The notes below the pieces were generated by a model. That model was given only the letters and a program-made list of their open reading frames with translations, ran no database searches and had not been told where the DNA came from. Below are positions 18,867-27,902 of a DNA stretch of 64,000 bases, piece by piece. The DNA is from Mangrovibrevibacter kandeliae (GTDB lineage: Bacteria; Pseudomonadota; Alphaproteobacteria; Rhizobiales; Rhizobiaceae): NCBI RefSeq assembly GCF_024519155.1, contig NZ_JANIFJ010000002.1, positions 496,001 to 560,000 of the forward strand. The letters run 5' to 3'. The first letter of the stretch is position 1. Each line of letters begins with the position of its first letter. A program made the position numbers and the translations under genes.

Positions 18867-18884
18867 CTGTCACGAAACTGATGC
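18867..18884 (+). promoter_or_regulatory. Possible PhoB (Pho box) half-sites before the phosphoesterase gene
   Basis: CTGTCAC (18867-18873), a 4-base spacer, then CTGATGC (18878-18884) have the 11-base periodicity of Pho boxes (CTGTCAT-N4-CTGTCAT). The first half matches 6 of 7, the second is poor. It lies about 95 bases before the ATG of a secreted phosphatase/phospholipase-type gene, which would make phosphate control sensible. Confidence 0.3.
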
Positions 18885-18977
18885 TCAGTGTCTCATACCA
18901 ATCGAGTGCCGCTTGCCGGACGCCCTGCGCGTCGAGGGCGGGCGGTCCACGACCCCTTCCAGGGAAGGTCCAGGCTC

Positions 18978-20531
18978 ATGAAGATGCATCTGATGCTGAC
19001 CAGCGCGCTGGTTCCGCTGTCGGTCCTCGCGCTCGCCACTGGCGCATCGGCGCAGGACGGCAGTGCGACGGCCGCCGATCTCAAGAAGATCGACACGATC
19101 GTCTACATCTACGCCGAGAATCGCAGCTTCGATAATCTCTACGGCGCCTTCCCCGGCGCCGACGGCCTGCAGAACGCCTCGGCAAACGCGGCGCGCCAGC
19201 TCGAGCGCGACGGCACGCCGATGGCCGAGCTGCCCCCGGTGTGGGACGGCCTCACCGCCAAGGGCGTGACGCCGCCGATCACCCAGGCCGCGACCGAGCA
19301 CATGGCCAATGCGCCCTTCGCGATCGACGACCCGAAGGGCTACGACCTCGCCATGAGCGTCGTCACCCACGACCTGTGGCACCGCTTCTACCAGAACCAG
19401 ATGCAGATCGACGGCGGCAAGAACGACAAGTTCGTCGCCTGGGCCGACGCCGGCGGCGAGGTGATGGGCCATTACGACGGCTCGACCCTGCCGCTCTGGC
19501 AGGTCGCCAAGGACTACGTCCTCGCCGACAACTTCTTCCAGGGCGCCTTCGGCGGCTCCTTCCTGAACCACCAGTGGCTGGTCTGCGCCTGCGCGCCCTT
19601 CTACCCGGACGCCGACAAGAGCCCGGCCAAGCCGACCATCGCGGCGGTGAGCGGGGACGGGACCGCGCTGACGGTGGCGGACAACTCGCCGGCCTCGGCC
19701 ATCGACGGCGTGCCGAAGTTTGTCTCGGACGGCAACCTCACGCCGGACTTCTACGCCGTCAACACCATGCAGCCGCCCTACCAGCCGAGCGCCAACAAGC
19801 CGGCCGACGGGGGCGATCCGGCCTATGCCGACCCGGCCAAGGCGACCACCCTGCCGGCGCAGACCGCCACCACGATCGGCGATCTCCTGAACCAGAAGGG
19901 CATCACCTGGGCCTACTGGTCGGGCGCCTGGCAGGCGGCGCTCGACGGCAAGAACGGTTCGCCGGTGCCGAACTTCCAGTACCATCACCAGCCGTTCAAC
20001 TATTACGCCGACATGGCGCCGGGCACGCAGAACCGCGCCGACCACATCAAGGACGCCGGCATGGACGGGGCGACCTTCATCGCGGCGATCGACGCCGGCA
20101 AGCTGCCGCAAGTGTCGATCTACAAGCCGCAGGGCAACCTCAACGAACATGCCGGCTATGCCGACGTGAAGTCCGGCGACGCCCACATCGCCGACGTCGT
20201 CCACCACCTCGAGCAGAGCCCGCAATGGAGCCACATGCTCGTCGTGATCTCCTATGACGAGAATGGCGGGTTCTGGGACCACGTCGCGCCGCCCAAGGCC
20301 GACCGCTGGGGTCCGGGCACCCGTATTCCGGCACTCGTCATCTCGCCCTATGCCAGGAAGGGCACGGTCGACCACACGCTGAACGACTCGACCTCGCCGA
20401 TCCGCTTCGTCACCCACCGCTTCGGCCTGCCGGAGCTGGACGGGCTGAAGGCGCGCGACGCGGCGCTGAAGGCGAACGGCGAGCCGGCGATGGGCGACCT
20501 CTCCGAGGCGCTCGACCTCACCAAGGGTTGA
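18978..20531 (+). CDS. Secreted phosphoesterase family protein (phospholipase C / AcpA-like acid phosphatase)
   Basis: 517-residue exported hydrolase with signal peptide MKMHLMLTSALVPLSVLALATGASAQ. The catalytic start of the mature protein, DTIVYIYAENRSFDNLYGAFPGA, is the metal-binding N-terminal motif of the phosphoesterase family. NHQWLVCACAPF, VSIYKPQGNLNEHAGYADV, and SYDENGGFWDHVAPP with ALVISPYARKGTVDHT give the remaining core motifs. Members cleave phospholipid head groups or phosphomonoesters in the periplasm or medium; the exact substrate is not decided. The ATG at 18978 is chosen for the signal peptide and an AAGG just upstream. It is divergent from the MauG-like gene, with a possible Pho box between them. 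Confidence 0.88.
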   Translation: MKMHLMLTSALVPLSVLALATGASAQDGSATAADLKKIDTIVYIYAENRSFDNLYGAFPGADGLQNASANAARQLERDGTPMAELPPVWDGLTAKGVTPPITQAATEHMANAPFAIDDPKGYDLAMSVVTHDLWHRFYQNQMQIDGGKNDKFVAWADAGGEVMGHYDGSTLPLWQVAKDYVLADNFFQGAFGGSFLNHQWLVCACAPFYPDADKSPAKPTIAAVSGDGTALTVADNSPASAIDGVPKFVSDGNLTPDFYAVNTMQPPYQPSANKPADGGDPAYADPAKATTLPAQTATTIGDLLNQKGITWAYWSGAWQAALDGKNGSPVPNFQYHHQPFNYYADMAPGTQNRADHIKDAGMDGATFIAAIDAGKLPQVSIYKPQGNLNEHAGYADVKSGDAHIADVVHHLEQSPQWSHMLVVISYDENGGFWDHVAPPKADRWGPGTRIPALVISPYARKGTVDHTLNDSTSPIRFVTHRFGLPELDGLKARDAALKANGEPAMGDLSEALDLTKG

Positions 20532-20677
20532 TGTCGGACGCGTGACGCGCCGGACGCACCGGCGCGCGCGGCTCCGGCGCAGGCATGGTGCGGCGAAGCG
20601 CCCGACGCGCGCAGATCGCCGCACCCCTTGCCGCAATTTAACTGTCGGCCAAGGTCTCGACGGGCTATGGCTGCGAC

Positions 20678-22042
20678 ATGGATCAGATCCTCGGCAGCCT
20701 CGGCCTCGGACTCCCGCAGCACGTAACGGCCGTGCGCGAGAGTCAGAGACTGCGGCTTGCCACGATGGTGCGACTGCGCTGGCTGTCGATCGCCGGGCAG
20801 CTCGCCGCCTGCGTCTTCGTCGCCTGGGGCCTGTGGTATCCCTATCCGGTGCACGTCTGCCTGGCGCTGATCGCCCTGTCGGCCGGGCTCAACCTGGTGC
20901 TCCGCCTGACCTTCGCCGAGAGCCGGCGCATCTCCTCGTCGGCCGCCGCCGGGCTCCTCGCCTTCGACATCGTCCAGCTCGCCGGTCTCCTCTACCTCAC
21001 CGGCGGCATCCAGAATCCCTTCGCCGTCTTCCTCATCGTGCCGGCGGTCATCGCCGCCGCCACCCAGCCGCCGCTGTCGATGGTCGCGCTCGGGATTCTC
21101 TCGGCGCTGATCGCGACGCTGGTCAGCTTCTTCCACCTGCCGCTGCCGTGGCACGAGCATTCGACGCTGCTCCTGCCGCACTTCTACGTCGGCGGCCTCT
21201 GGTTCGCGATCGTCATCACCCTCCTCTTCCTGATGGTCTACATCTACCGGGTGGCGGCCGAGGCGCGCAGCCTCGCCGACGCGCTCGCGGCCACCGAGCT
21301 GACCCTGCAGCGCGAGCAGCATCTGTCGGCCCTGGACGGCCTCGCCGCGGCCGCCGCGCACGAACTCGGCACGCCGCTCGCCACCATCGCACTCGTCGTC
21401 AAGGAGCTCGACCGTCTGACGGCGCCGGGCGACGCCATCCGCGAGGATGTCGATCTTCTCGTCGCGCAGTCGCAGCGCTGCCGCGACATCCTGCGGCGCC
21501 TGACCACGCTCTCGGCAGACGGCGAGGAGCATCTCGCCCGCCTGCCGCTGATGTCGCTGATCGAGGAGGTCTCCGAGCCACACCGCGACTTCGGCGTGGC
21601 GATCGATGTCGTCGTCGACGATCGCGACGGGCCGGAGCCGGTGATGCGACGCAATCCGGGAGTTCTCTACGGCATCGGCAACCTCGTGGAGAATGCCGTC
21701 GACTTCGCCAGAAGCCAGGTGATCATCGTCGCGACCTGGACGAGCTCGACCGTGCGCATCCGCATCCTCGACGACGGTCCCGGATATGCCTCGGACGTGC
21801 TGGCGCGGATCGGCGACCCCTACATGGCGGACCGGGAGCGCACGGCGCGCAAGGCCGGCGGCGGCCTCGGCCTCGGCCTGTTCATCGCCAAGGCGCTGCT
21901 CGAGCGGTCCGGCGCCACGCTCGCCTTCGCCAACCGGCGGGAGAAGGGCACGACCGGCGCGGTCGTCGAAGTCAGCTGGAGTCACGAAACCTTTACGTCA
22001 TCGCGCACGAACCCGACCGATCCGACCGGCTGGGCGGCTTGA
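20678..22042 (+). CDS. actS: Redox-sensing histidine kinase ActS/RegB/PrrB
   Basis: 454-residue membrane sensor kinase with six predicted N-terminal helices. Family diagnostics are all visible: the ubiquinone-binding heptad GGIQNPF at residues 109-115, the H-box AAAHELGTPLATI with phospho-His at 228, and a Cys at 268 (SQRCRDILRRLTTL). The His-to-Cys distance of 40 residues is the same as in RegB (His225, Cys265), where this Cys senses redox state. The ATP-binding part has NLVENAVDFA, DDGPGY and GGGLGLGLFIAKALLERSG. It is expected to phosphorylate the response regulator encoded 49 bases downstream. A 15-residue Ser/Thr-rich C-terminal tail follows the kinase domain. Confidence 0.95.
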   Translation: MDQILGSLGLGLPQHVTAVRESQRLRLATMVRLRWLSIAGQLAACVFVAWGLWYPYPVHVCLALIALSAGLNLVLRLTFAESRRISSSAAAGLLAFDIVQLAGLLYLTGGIQNPFAVFLIVPAVIAAATQPPLSMVALGILSALIATLVSFFHLPLPWHEHSTLLLPHFYVGGLWFAIVITLLFLMVYIYRVAAEARSLADALAATELTLQREQHLSALDGLAAAAAHELGTPLATIALVVKELDRLTAPGDAIREDVDLLVAQSQRCRDILRRLTTLSADGEEHLARLPLMSLIEEVSEPHRDFGVAIDVVVDDRDGPEPVMRRNPGVLYGIGNLVENAVDFARSQVIIVATWTSSTVRIRILDDGPGYASDVLARIGDPYMADRERTARKAGGGLGLGLFIAKALLERSGATLAFANRREKGTTGAVVEVSWSHETFTSSRTNPTDPTGWAA

Positions 22043-22091
22043 TCGTGTCCTGACGCAACGCCACCTCAACTTTAAAATCCGGAGCGCGACC

Positions 22092-22667
22092 ATGCTGTTA
22101 GAAGAAACCACTGCCCCTTCGGCGAGACTCGTGCCGCCGCAGGGCGACGCCTCGCTGCTCGTCGTCGACGACGACAAGGCCTTCGCCACCCGCCTCGGCC
22201 GCGCGCTCGAGCAGCGCGGCTTCGAGGTCCGCACCGCCGACAGCGTGGCCGAGGGCCTCGATGCCATCAGGGCGAAAGCCCCGGCCTATGCCGTGGTCGA
22301 CATGCGCCTCATCGACGGCAACGGTCTCGACGTGATCGAGGCGCTGCGCGTGGCGCGCGAGAACACGCGCATGGTGGTGCTGACCGGCTATGGCAACATC
22401 GCCACCGCGGTCACCGCCGTGAAGCTCGGCGCGGTCGACTATCTCGCCAAGCCGGCCGATGCCGACGAGGTGCTGGCGGCGCTGACGCGCGAGCCCGGCG
22501 ACCGGGCCGAGCCGCCGGAGAAGCCGATGTCGGCCGATCGGGTGCGCTGGGAGCACATCCAGCGGGTCTACGAGATGTGCGACCGCAACGTCTCGGAAAC
22601 GGCACGGCGCCTGTCGATGCACCGGCGCACCCTGCAGCGCATCCTCGCCAAGCGGGCGCCCCGCTGA
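22092..22667 (+). CDS. actR: Response regulator ActR/RegA/PrrA
   Basis: 191-residue cytoplasmic partner of the upstream kinase. The receiver domain has the acidic pocket VVDDDKAF, phospho-acceptor Asp70 (VVDMRLIDGNG), Thr in VVLTGYGN and Lys in YLAKP. The C-terminal Fis-type helix-turn-helix, MCDRNVSETARRLSMHRRTLQRILAKRAPR in outline, is the highly conserved DNA-binding end of this family. It controls respiration, carbon and nitrogen metabolism genes in response to redox. GGAG at about 22081 precedes the ATG. Gene order kinase then regulator, on one strand, suggests an operon; in several relatives the two genes are arranged differently. Confidence 0.95.
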   Translation: MLLEETTAPSARLVPPQGDASLLVVDDDKAFATRLGRALEQRGFEVRTADSVAEGLDAIRAKAPAYAVVDMRLIDGNGLDVIEALRVARENTRMVVLTGYGNIATAVTAVKLGAVDYLAKPADADEVLAALTREPGDRAEPPEKPMSADRVRWEHIQRVYEMCDRNVSETARRLSMHRRTLQRILAKRAPR

Positions 22668-22707
22668 ACGCCGAGCCTCGCAGCCCCGGGCGGGGAGCGA
22701 CGCCGGG

Positions 22708-23250
22708 TCAGGCCGGCGGCTCGTAGTCGTCGCCGGCGTCCTCAAAGAGACCGAACGGCCCGGTCTCGTCGGATCCGAACGGGTTGGCGGCCCACTCCGC
22801 CTGCACCAGACGGTCGGCCGCAACCCGGGCGAAGCGCAGCGTCAGCGCCTTGCGAGTGGCCGGCGGCATCCGATGTTCGGGCGCCTCGCGCATCAGTTCG
22901 GCGCCGTATCCGTCGGACAGGATCAGCCCGCAATCCTCGGGGAAGATCTCGAGCGGAACGCCGGGATGCGTGGCGAAGTAGAGCCGGTCACTGAAGCGGC
23001 GGTAGTCCGGCCACTTGCGATCGACCCGGAAGTCCTCGATCGAAGTCTTGATCTCGACGATGGTGATCTCGCCCTTCTCGCCGAGGCAGACGAGATCGGC
23101 CCGTCGACCCGAAGCGAGGACGACCTCCGGGAGCAGCGACACCCGTCGCGCGACCATCAGCCGCTGCACGCCGCGACGGACCATCATCGCCCGCTCCGAC
23201 TGACGGCCGTCGATCAACGGGTCGCGGTGCAGGGGCGAGACGAGCGGCAT
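22708..23250 (-). CDS. MmcB family protein (predicted DNA-repair nuclease fold)
   Basis: About 180 residues matching the MmcB/PF06319 group. RGVQRLMVARRVSLLPEVVLASGRRADLVCLGEKGEITIVEIKTS contains the restriction-endonuclease-like core (E..L..GRRADLV ... IVEIK). SIEDFRVDRKWPDYRRFSDRLYFA and VPLEIFPEDCGLILSDGYGAELMRE follow as in family members. In Caulobacter MmcB is induced by DNA damage and linked to mutagenesis; the role here is inferred. The start is uncertain: ATGs at 23313, 23292 and 23250 are in frame and none has a good ribosome site. 23250 (MPLVSPLHRDPLIDGRQSERAMM) best fits the conserved region. The C-terminus is acidic (DAGDDYEPPA). Confidence 0.82.
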   Translation of the reverse strand: MPLVSPLHRDPLIDGRQSERAMMVRRGVQRLMVARRVSLLPEVVLASGRRADLVCLGEKGEITIVEIKTSIEDFRVDRKWPDYRRFSDRLYFATHPGVPLEIFPEDCGLILSDGYGAELMREAPEHRMPPATRKALTLRFARVAADRLVQAEWAANPFGSDETGPFGLFEDAGDDYEPPA

Positions 23251-23341
23251 GGGCGAGATGTAGCCGCTGCCCGTCCCCGACCGCAAGGACATGATCGAAC
23301 AAATCGGAAACATAATGCTGCAGGGGCACGCAGACCGCGCG

Positions 23342-23746
23342 TCATGCCTCTTCCGGCACGTGCGAACCGGCGATCTCGTCGAGGATCGGGCAATCCGGCG
23401 TGTCGCCGCCGGCGCACTGCTCGGCCAGCAGCGACAGCGACCGCTTCAGCGAGACGAGCTCTGCGATCTTGCGGTCGATCTCCGCGATCCGGCTGTGCGC
23501 CAGCCGCTGGACGTCGTCGGCATGACGGTTCTCGTTCTTGTAGAGGGCCAGCAGCCGGCGGGCTTCGTCGATCGAGAAGCCGAGCGAGCGCGAGCGCTGC
23601 AGGAAGCGCAGCATCTGCACGTCGCGCTCCACATAGTCCCGGTAGCCGTTCTGCGCCCGCGCCGGACGGATCAGCCCGACCTCCTCGTAGTAGCGGATCG
23701 TCTTCGGCGGCAGGCCGGACCGTCGCGACGCCTCACCGATATTCAT
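23342..23746 (-). CDS. cueR: MerR-family metal-responsive regulator, CueR/HmrR type
   Basis: 134-residue dimeric activator. The N-terminal winged helix MNIGEASRRSGLPPKTIRYYEEVGLI is typical, followed by the dimer helix. The metal loop CAGGDTPDC places Cys111 and Cys119 eight residues apart, as in copper/silver sensors of the CueR/HmrR group. The residue corresponding to CueR Ser77 appears to be Ala (RHADDVQR). The ATG at 23746 is chosen over an upstream in-frame ATG at 23788 because MNIGEAS is the family start. No copper ATPase or oxidase gene is adjacent, so its target is elsewhere or it regulates from a distance. Confidence 0.87.
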   Translation of the reverse strand: MNIGEASRRSGLPPKTIRYYEEVGLIRPARAQNGYRDYVERDVQMLRFLQRSRSLGFSIDEARRLLALYKNENRHADDVQRLAHSRIAEIDRKIAELVSLKRSLSLLAEQCAGGDTPDCPILDEIAGSHVPEEA

Positions 23747-23989
23747 GAGAAGACCCTGCTCCTCGCTTCGTCCGCATGTCTCCCGCACATGTCGCGACCG
23801 CGAAGGAGTTCAACTGTGACCCGGCGGCAACAAAGGCTTTTTTAACCATGTTGGCGTGTACTGGACGCGTTGAGTCGGACGTTAAGTCCGGCGTAACGAG
23901 TGGGAGAGCCTGACGGGTGTTTGGCGTTTTCCCGCAGCACGACCCGACCGATCCCGTTCCCCGGCCTCCCACGAATGGCGTTATCGACG

Positions 23990-24772
23990 ATGAACTTCCG
24001 CACTCTCCTCGCCGGCGGCCTGCTCGCGGCCGCTGCCCTGCTTTCGGCTTGCGGCTCGGCGCAGCACGCCTCGATCAGCACCCTGCCTGCGCGCGTCACC
24101 GCCTATGTGACGCCGGACGGCGCCCCGCTCGACGGCGGCACGATGGACGCGGCCCCGGCCAGTGCCTATGCCGCCCGCACCGATGATGGCTTCAACCTGC
24201 CGGCGATCCCCTACAACAAGGTCGATCCGAAGTTCCGCCGCCAGCGCGTCGTCTATGACGGCGGCTACGAGCCGGGCACCGTCGTGGTCGATACCGCCAA
24301 CCGCTTCCTCTACGTGGTCGAGCGCGGCGGCACGGCGATGCGCTACGGCATCGGCGTCGGCAAGGACGGCTTCTCCTGGTCGGGCGAGGCGACGATCGGC
24401 GACAAGCAGCACTGGCCGAAGTGGTTCCCGCCGAACGAGATGATCGACCGCCGGCCGGACCTCGAGGAGTATCGCGGCGTCGGCATGGGCCCGGGCGTCA
24501 CCAACCCGCTCGGCGCGCGCGCCCTGTATCTCTACCAGGGCAACAAGGACACCTTGTACCGCCTGCACGGCTCGCCGGAGTGGTGGTCGATCGGCAAGGC
24601 GATGTCCTCGGGCTGCATCCGCCTGATGAACCAGGACATCATCGACCTCTACGAGCGCGTGCCGCTCGGCGCCAAGGTCGTCGTCCTGCAGGGCAACGAG
24701 CGCATGGTCGCGCCGAAGTCGGCGAGCCCGGCCAAGGTCACCAGCACCAGGACGCGCAAGCGCGCCGGCTGA
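23990..24772 (+). CDS. L,D-transpeptidase (YkuD domain) lipoprotein
   Basis: 260-residue envelope enzyme forming 3-3 peptidoglycan cross-links or linking proteins to peptidoglycan. The N-terminus MNFRTLLAGGLLAAAALLSAC contains a lipobox (LSAC), so it is probably a lipoprotein; an ATG at 23975 is also in frame. The YkuD domain spans about residues 95-235: TVVVDTANRFLYVVERGGTAMRYGIGVGKDGFSW, NPLGARALYLYQG, and the catalytic block YRLHGSPEWWSIGKAMSSGCIRLMNQD with His, Ser/Gly and Cys. The C-terminus is basic (TSTRTRKRAG). A TTAA-N7-GTAA element lies about 100 bases upstream and a strong terminator follows. Confidence 0.93.
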   Translation: MNFRTLLAGGLLAAAALLSACGSAQHASISTLPARVTAYVTPDGAPLDGGTMDAAPASAYAARTDDGFNLPAIPYNKVDPKFRRQRVVYDGGYEPGTVVVDTANRFLYVVERGGTAMRYGIGVGKDGFSWSGEATIGDKQHWPKWFPPNEMIDRRPDLEEYRGVGMGPGVTNPLGARALYLYQGNKDTLYRLHGSPEWWSIGKAMSSGCIRLMNQDIIDLYERVPLGAKVVVLQGNERMVAPKSASPAKVTSTRTRKRAG

Positions 24773-24821
24773 TACCGGCCGCAGCCGCACACGGCTTTTC
24801 GGGGCGGGGGACGCCTCACCG

Positions 24822-24854
24822 GCCGGGCACTTCAGGCGAAGTGCCCGGCTTTTT
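24822..24854 (+). terminator. Strong intrinsic terminator, shared by convergent genes
   Basis: A 12-bp perfect stem (GCCGGGCACTTC at 24822-24833 with GAAGTGCCCGGC at 24838-24849), a 4-base loop AGGC and TTTTT at 24850-24854. It terminates the L,D-transpeptidase gene. The last T is also the last base of the stop codon of the reverse-strand ceramidase-like gene, so the hairpin lies just past that gene too. Confidence 0.92.
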
Positions 24855-25516
24855 CATGCCTGCACCGCTGCAGTCCGGCGGGGCGCACGCGTGAGTGCCG
24901 CGGCGAGCAGGAGCCCGAGCGTCAGGGCGTTGAGGATGTGCCACAGGACGTGCGTGCCGAGCGGCCAGGCGTCGCAGAGCGGCAGGTCGGCCATCCGGAA
25001 GGTGATCGAGACGCAAAAGACGCCGCCGGCCGCAAGCACCGTCCGGCCGGGCGCGCGCCGCCGCAGCGCCAGCCAGCCGCCGATGCCGAGCATCGCGAGA
25101 AGCCCCGGCACGTAGCCGGCCGAGGAGCCGGCGAGCGGGCCCAGCAGCGGTCCGGCGGCGAGCGAGGCGACGAAGAACAGCGCCGTGCCGACGAGGCAGT
25201 GCAGGCGTCCCAGCCGCAGGAAGCGCCCGAGCGCCAGCGCGAAATAGGCATAGATGAAGACTGCGATCGGCAGAACGTCGGCCAGGCTCGCCCAGCGCTC
25301 GGCGATCGTGTGGAACAGGAACGAGCCGATGCCGATGACGCCGACGAGAAGGATGAAGCCGAGCGTCAGCCGGTCCGCCCGCAGTTCGCGCCAGCGCAGG
25401 TAAGCGACGAGCGCCACCAGGAGGAAGGCCGCGTTGGACACGGCATTGGCCGGCTCGGCCCAGAAGCCGGGGCCGAGGCGCTCGCAATAGCCGTCGACGG
25501 GCGCGGTCCAGTCCAT
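24854..25516 (-). CDS. Ceramidase-family (CREST superfamily) integral membrane protein
   Basis: 220-residue protein with seven likely membrane segments. The conserved metal-site pattern of the alkaline ceramidase/CREST superfamily is visible: Ser65 and His69 in GIGSFLFHT, Asp80 in SLADVLPIAVF, and H-x3-H in GTHVLWHILNA. It would be a zinc-dependent amide hydrolase in the inner membrane. Its lipid substrate is unclear because most Hyphomicrobiales lack ordinary ceramides, though ornithine lipids and other amide-linked lipids are possible. It ends inside the terminator of the convergent L,D-transpeptidase gene, and lies downstream of malate synthase on the same strand with an 18-base gap, so it may be co-transcribed with glcB. 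Confidence 0.85.
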   Translation of the reverse strand: MDWTAPVDGYCERLGPGFWAEPANAVSNAAFLLVALVAYLRWRELRADRLTLGFILLVGVIGIGSFLFHTIAERWASLADVLPIAVFIYAYFALALGRFLRLGRLHCLVGTALFFVASLAAGPLLGPLAGSSAGYVPGLLAMLGIGGWLALRRRAPGRTVLAAGGVFCVSITFRMADLPLCDAWPLGTHVLWHILNALTLGLLLAAALTRAPRRTAAVQA

Positions 25517-25534
25517 CGGCCGCGCCCTCCGGTC

Positions 25535-27706
25535 TCAGAGGCTGGCCTTCAGCTCGAGCCGGCGGCGATGCAGCACCGGCTCGGTATAGCCGTTCGGCTG
25601 TTCGCGGCCCTTGAGCACGAGGTCGAGGGCCGCCTGGAAGGCGATCGAGCCCTCGTAGTCCTCGGCCATCGGCCGGTACAGCGGATCGGCCGCGTTCTGG
25701 CCGTCCACCACCTTGGCCATGCGCTGCATCGTCTCGACCACCTGCTCGCGGCTGACGACGCCGTGATGCAGCCAGTTGGCGATGTGCTGGGAGGAGATGC
25801 GGCAGGTGGCGCGATCCTCCATCAGGCCGACATCGTTGATGTCGGGCACCTTCGAGCAGCCGACGCCCTGGTCGATCCAGCGCACGACGTAGCCGAGGAT
25901 GCCCTGTGCGTTGTTGTCGAGCTCGGCCTGGATGTCCTCAGGCGTCCAGTTGGGGCGCACGGCGACCGGGATGGTCAGGATGTCGGCGAGCTTCGCCCGC
26001 CGGCGGCCCTCCAGCGCCGCCTGCCGCTCGGCGACCGAGACCTTGTGGTAGTGCGTCGCGTGCAGCGTCGCGGCCGTCGGCGACGGCACCCAGGCGGTGT
26101 TGGCGCCGGCCTCGGGATGGCCGATCTTCTGCTCCAGCATCGCCGCCATCCGGTCGGGCATCGCCCACATGCCCTTGCCGATCTGCGCATGGCCCTTGAG
26201 GCCGCAGGCGAGCCCGACGTCGACGTTCCACTCCTCGTAGGCCTTGATCCAGGCGGCACCCTTCATGTCGCCCTTGCGGATCATCGGCCCAAGCTCCATC
26301 GAGGTGTGGATCTCGTCGCCGGTGCGGTCGAGGAAGCCGGTGTTGATGAAGACGACCCGGCGGCGGGCCTGGCGAATCGACTCCCTGAGGTTCACCGTGG
26401 TGCGGCGCTCCTCGTCCATGATGCCTATCTTCAGGGTGTAGGGCTCGAGGCCCAGCACCTCCTCCACCCGGCCGAAGATCTCGTTCGCGAAGGCGACCTC
26501 GTCCGGGCCGTGCATCTTCGGCTTGACGATGTAGACCGAGCCGGCGCGCGAGTTCTTCGCACCCTCGCTCTTCTTCAGGTCGTGCATGGCGATCAGCGCG
26601 GTGATCATCGCGTCCATGATCCCCTCCGGCGCCTCCGCGCCGTCGGGCAGGAGGATCGCCGGGTTGGTCATCAGGTGCCCGACATTGCGCACCAGCAGCA
26701 GGGAGCGCCCGGGCAGCACCAGGTCCGAGCCGTCCGGCGCGGTGTAGCTGCGGTCGGCGTTCAGCCGGCGGGTGACGCTCCGGCCGCCCTTTTCGAAGGT
26801 GTCCTCGAGGTCGCCGCGCATCAGGCCGAGCCAGTTGCGGTAGACGCCGACCTTGTCCTCGGCGTCGACGGCGGCGACCGAATCCTCGCAGTCCTGGATC
26901 GTCGTCACCGCGCTTTCGAGCACGACGTCCGCGATGCCGGCCGGGTCGGTCTTGCCGATCGGGTGCGTGCGGTCGATCACCACCTCGACATGCAGCCCGT
27001 TGCGGGTGAAGAGCAGCGCCTCCGGCGCGTCCGCCGCGCCGCGATATCCGGCGAACTGCGCGGGCTCGGCGAGAACAGCGGTCGCCTCATCCAGCATGGC
27101 AATGGCGAGCCCGCCGCTCTCGACGTCGAAGCCCCTGACGTCATCCCAGACCGCACCGGCGAGCGGCACTGCCATGTCGAGGAAGCTGCGGGCCCAGGCG
27201 ACGACCTTGTCGCCGCGCGCCGGATTGTAGTCCCGGGTGCGCTCGGCGCCACCGGTGTCGGAGATCGCGTCGGTGCCGTAGAGCGCGTCGTAAAGCGAGC
27301 CCCAGCGCGCGTTCGCTGCGTTGAGCGCGTAGCGGGCGTTGCTGACCGGCACGACGAGCTGCGGCCCGGCGATCGAGGCGATCTCCGGATCGACCTTCGC
27401 CGTCTCCACCGTGAAGGCCTCGCCTTCGGGCACGAGATAGCCGATCTCCTTGAGGAAGGCCTCGTAGTCGGCGCCGTCCACCGTGCCGCCCTTGCGCTCG
27501 CGGCACCAGGCGTCGATCTTCGCCTGCATCGCGTCGCGCAGCTCGAGCAGCGCCCGGTTCTTCGGCGCGAGCTCGGTCAGGACCGTCGCAAAGCCGCTCC
27601 AGAAGCGCTCGGGGTCGACGCCCGTGCCTGGCAGCGCCTCGTCATCGACGAAGGCCTTCAGGCTCGCCGCGATCTTCAGCCCGTGAACGTCGATGCGATC
27701 CGACAT
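25535..27706 (-). CDS. glcB: Malate synthase G
   Basis: Condenses glyoxylate and acetyl-CoA to malate in the glyoxylate pathway; 723 residues, the standard length for the monomeric G isoform. Seen: [54 protein letters not shown], the active-site block [16 protein letters not shown] and [74 protein letters not shown] near the C-terminus. The ATG at 27706 follows AGGGAGGAAGAG and begins [12 protein letters not shown]. No isocitrate lyase gene is in the window. It is divergent from the TAXI binding protein gene with about 196 bases between starts. Confidence 0.97.
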   Translation of the reverse strand: MSDRIDVHGLKIAASLKAFVDDEALPGTGVDPERFWSGFATVLTELAPKNRALLELRDAMQAKIDAWCRERKGGTVDGADYEAFLKEIGYLVPEGEAFTVETAKVDPEIASIAGPQLVVPVSNARYALNAANARWGSLYDALYGTDAISDTGGAERTRDYNPARGDKVVAWARSFLDMAVPLAGAVWDDVRGFDVESGGLAIAMLDEATAVLAEPAQFAGYRGAADAPEALLFTRNGLHVEVVIDRTHPIGKTDPAGIADVVLESAVTTIQDCEDSVAAVDAEDKVGVYRNWLGLMRGDLEDTFEKGGRSVTRRLNADRSYTAPDGSDLVLPGRSLLLVRNVGHLMTNPAILLPDGAEAPEGIMDAMITALIAMHDLKKSEGAKNSRAGSVYIVKPKMHGPDEVAFANEIFGRVEEVLGLEPYTLKIGIMDEERRTTVNLRESIRQARRRVVFINTGFLDRTGDEIHTSMELGPMIRKGDMKGAAWIKAYEEWNVDVGLACGLKGHAQIGKGMWAMPDRMAAMLEQKIGHPEAGANTAWVPSPTAATLHATHYHKVSVAERQAALEGRRRAKLADILTIPVAVRPNWTPEDIQAELDNNAQGILGYVVRWIDQGVGCSKVPDINDVGLMEDRATCRISSQHIANWLHHGVVSREQVVETMQRMAKVVDGQNAADPLYRPMAEDYEGSIAFQAALDLVLKGREQPNGYTEPVLHRRRLELKASL

Positions 27707-27902
27707 CTCTTCCTCCCTTGCGCGTGTCTCGCTGCGGGCAATCGGACACTCGCGCCGGCCTGTCAATTCGATTGGCTCCCGGTGGGCTCTAAGACGATTG
27801 GACCGAACCTCCGGCGTTGACAAGGCCGGCCTTTCGCAAGAGCCTTTGCGCCGGCCGCGGCGGGAGGAGCCGCCAAGGATCGACTGCTCGAGGAGGAACA
27901 GC

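Noticed and set aside
24938-27820. 960-codon forward frame opposite malate synthase
   Set aside because: It lacks any motif and mirrors glcB, which has full-length family matches on the other strand.
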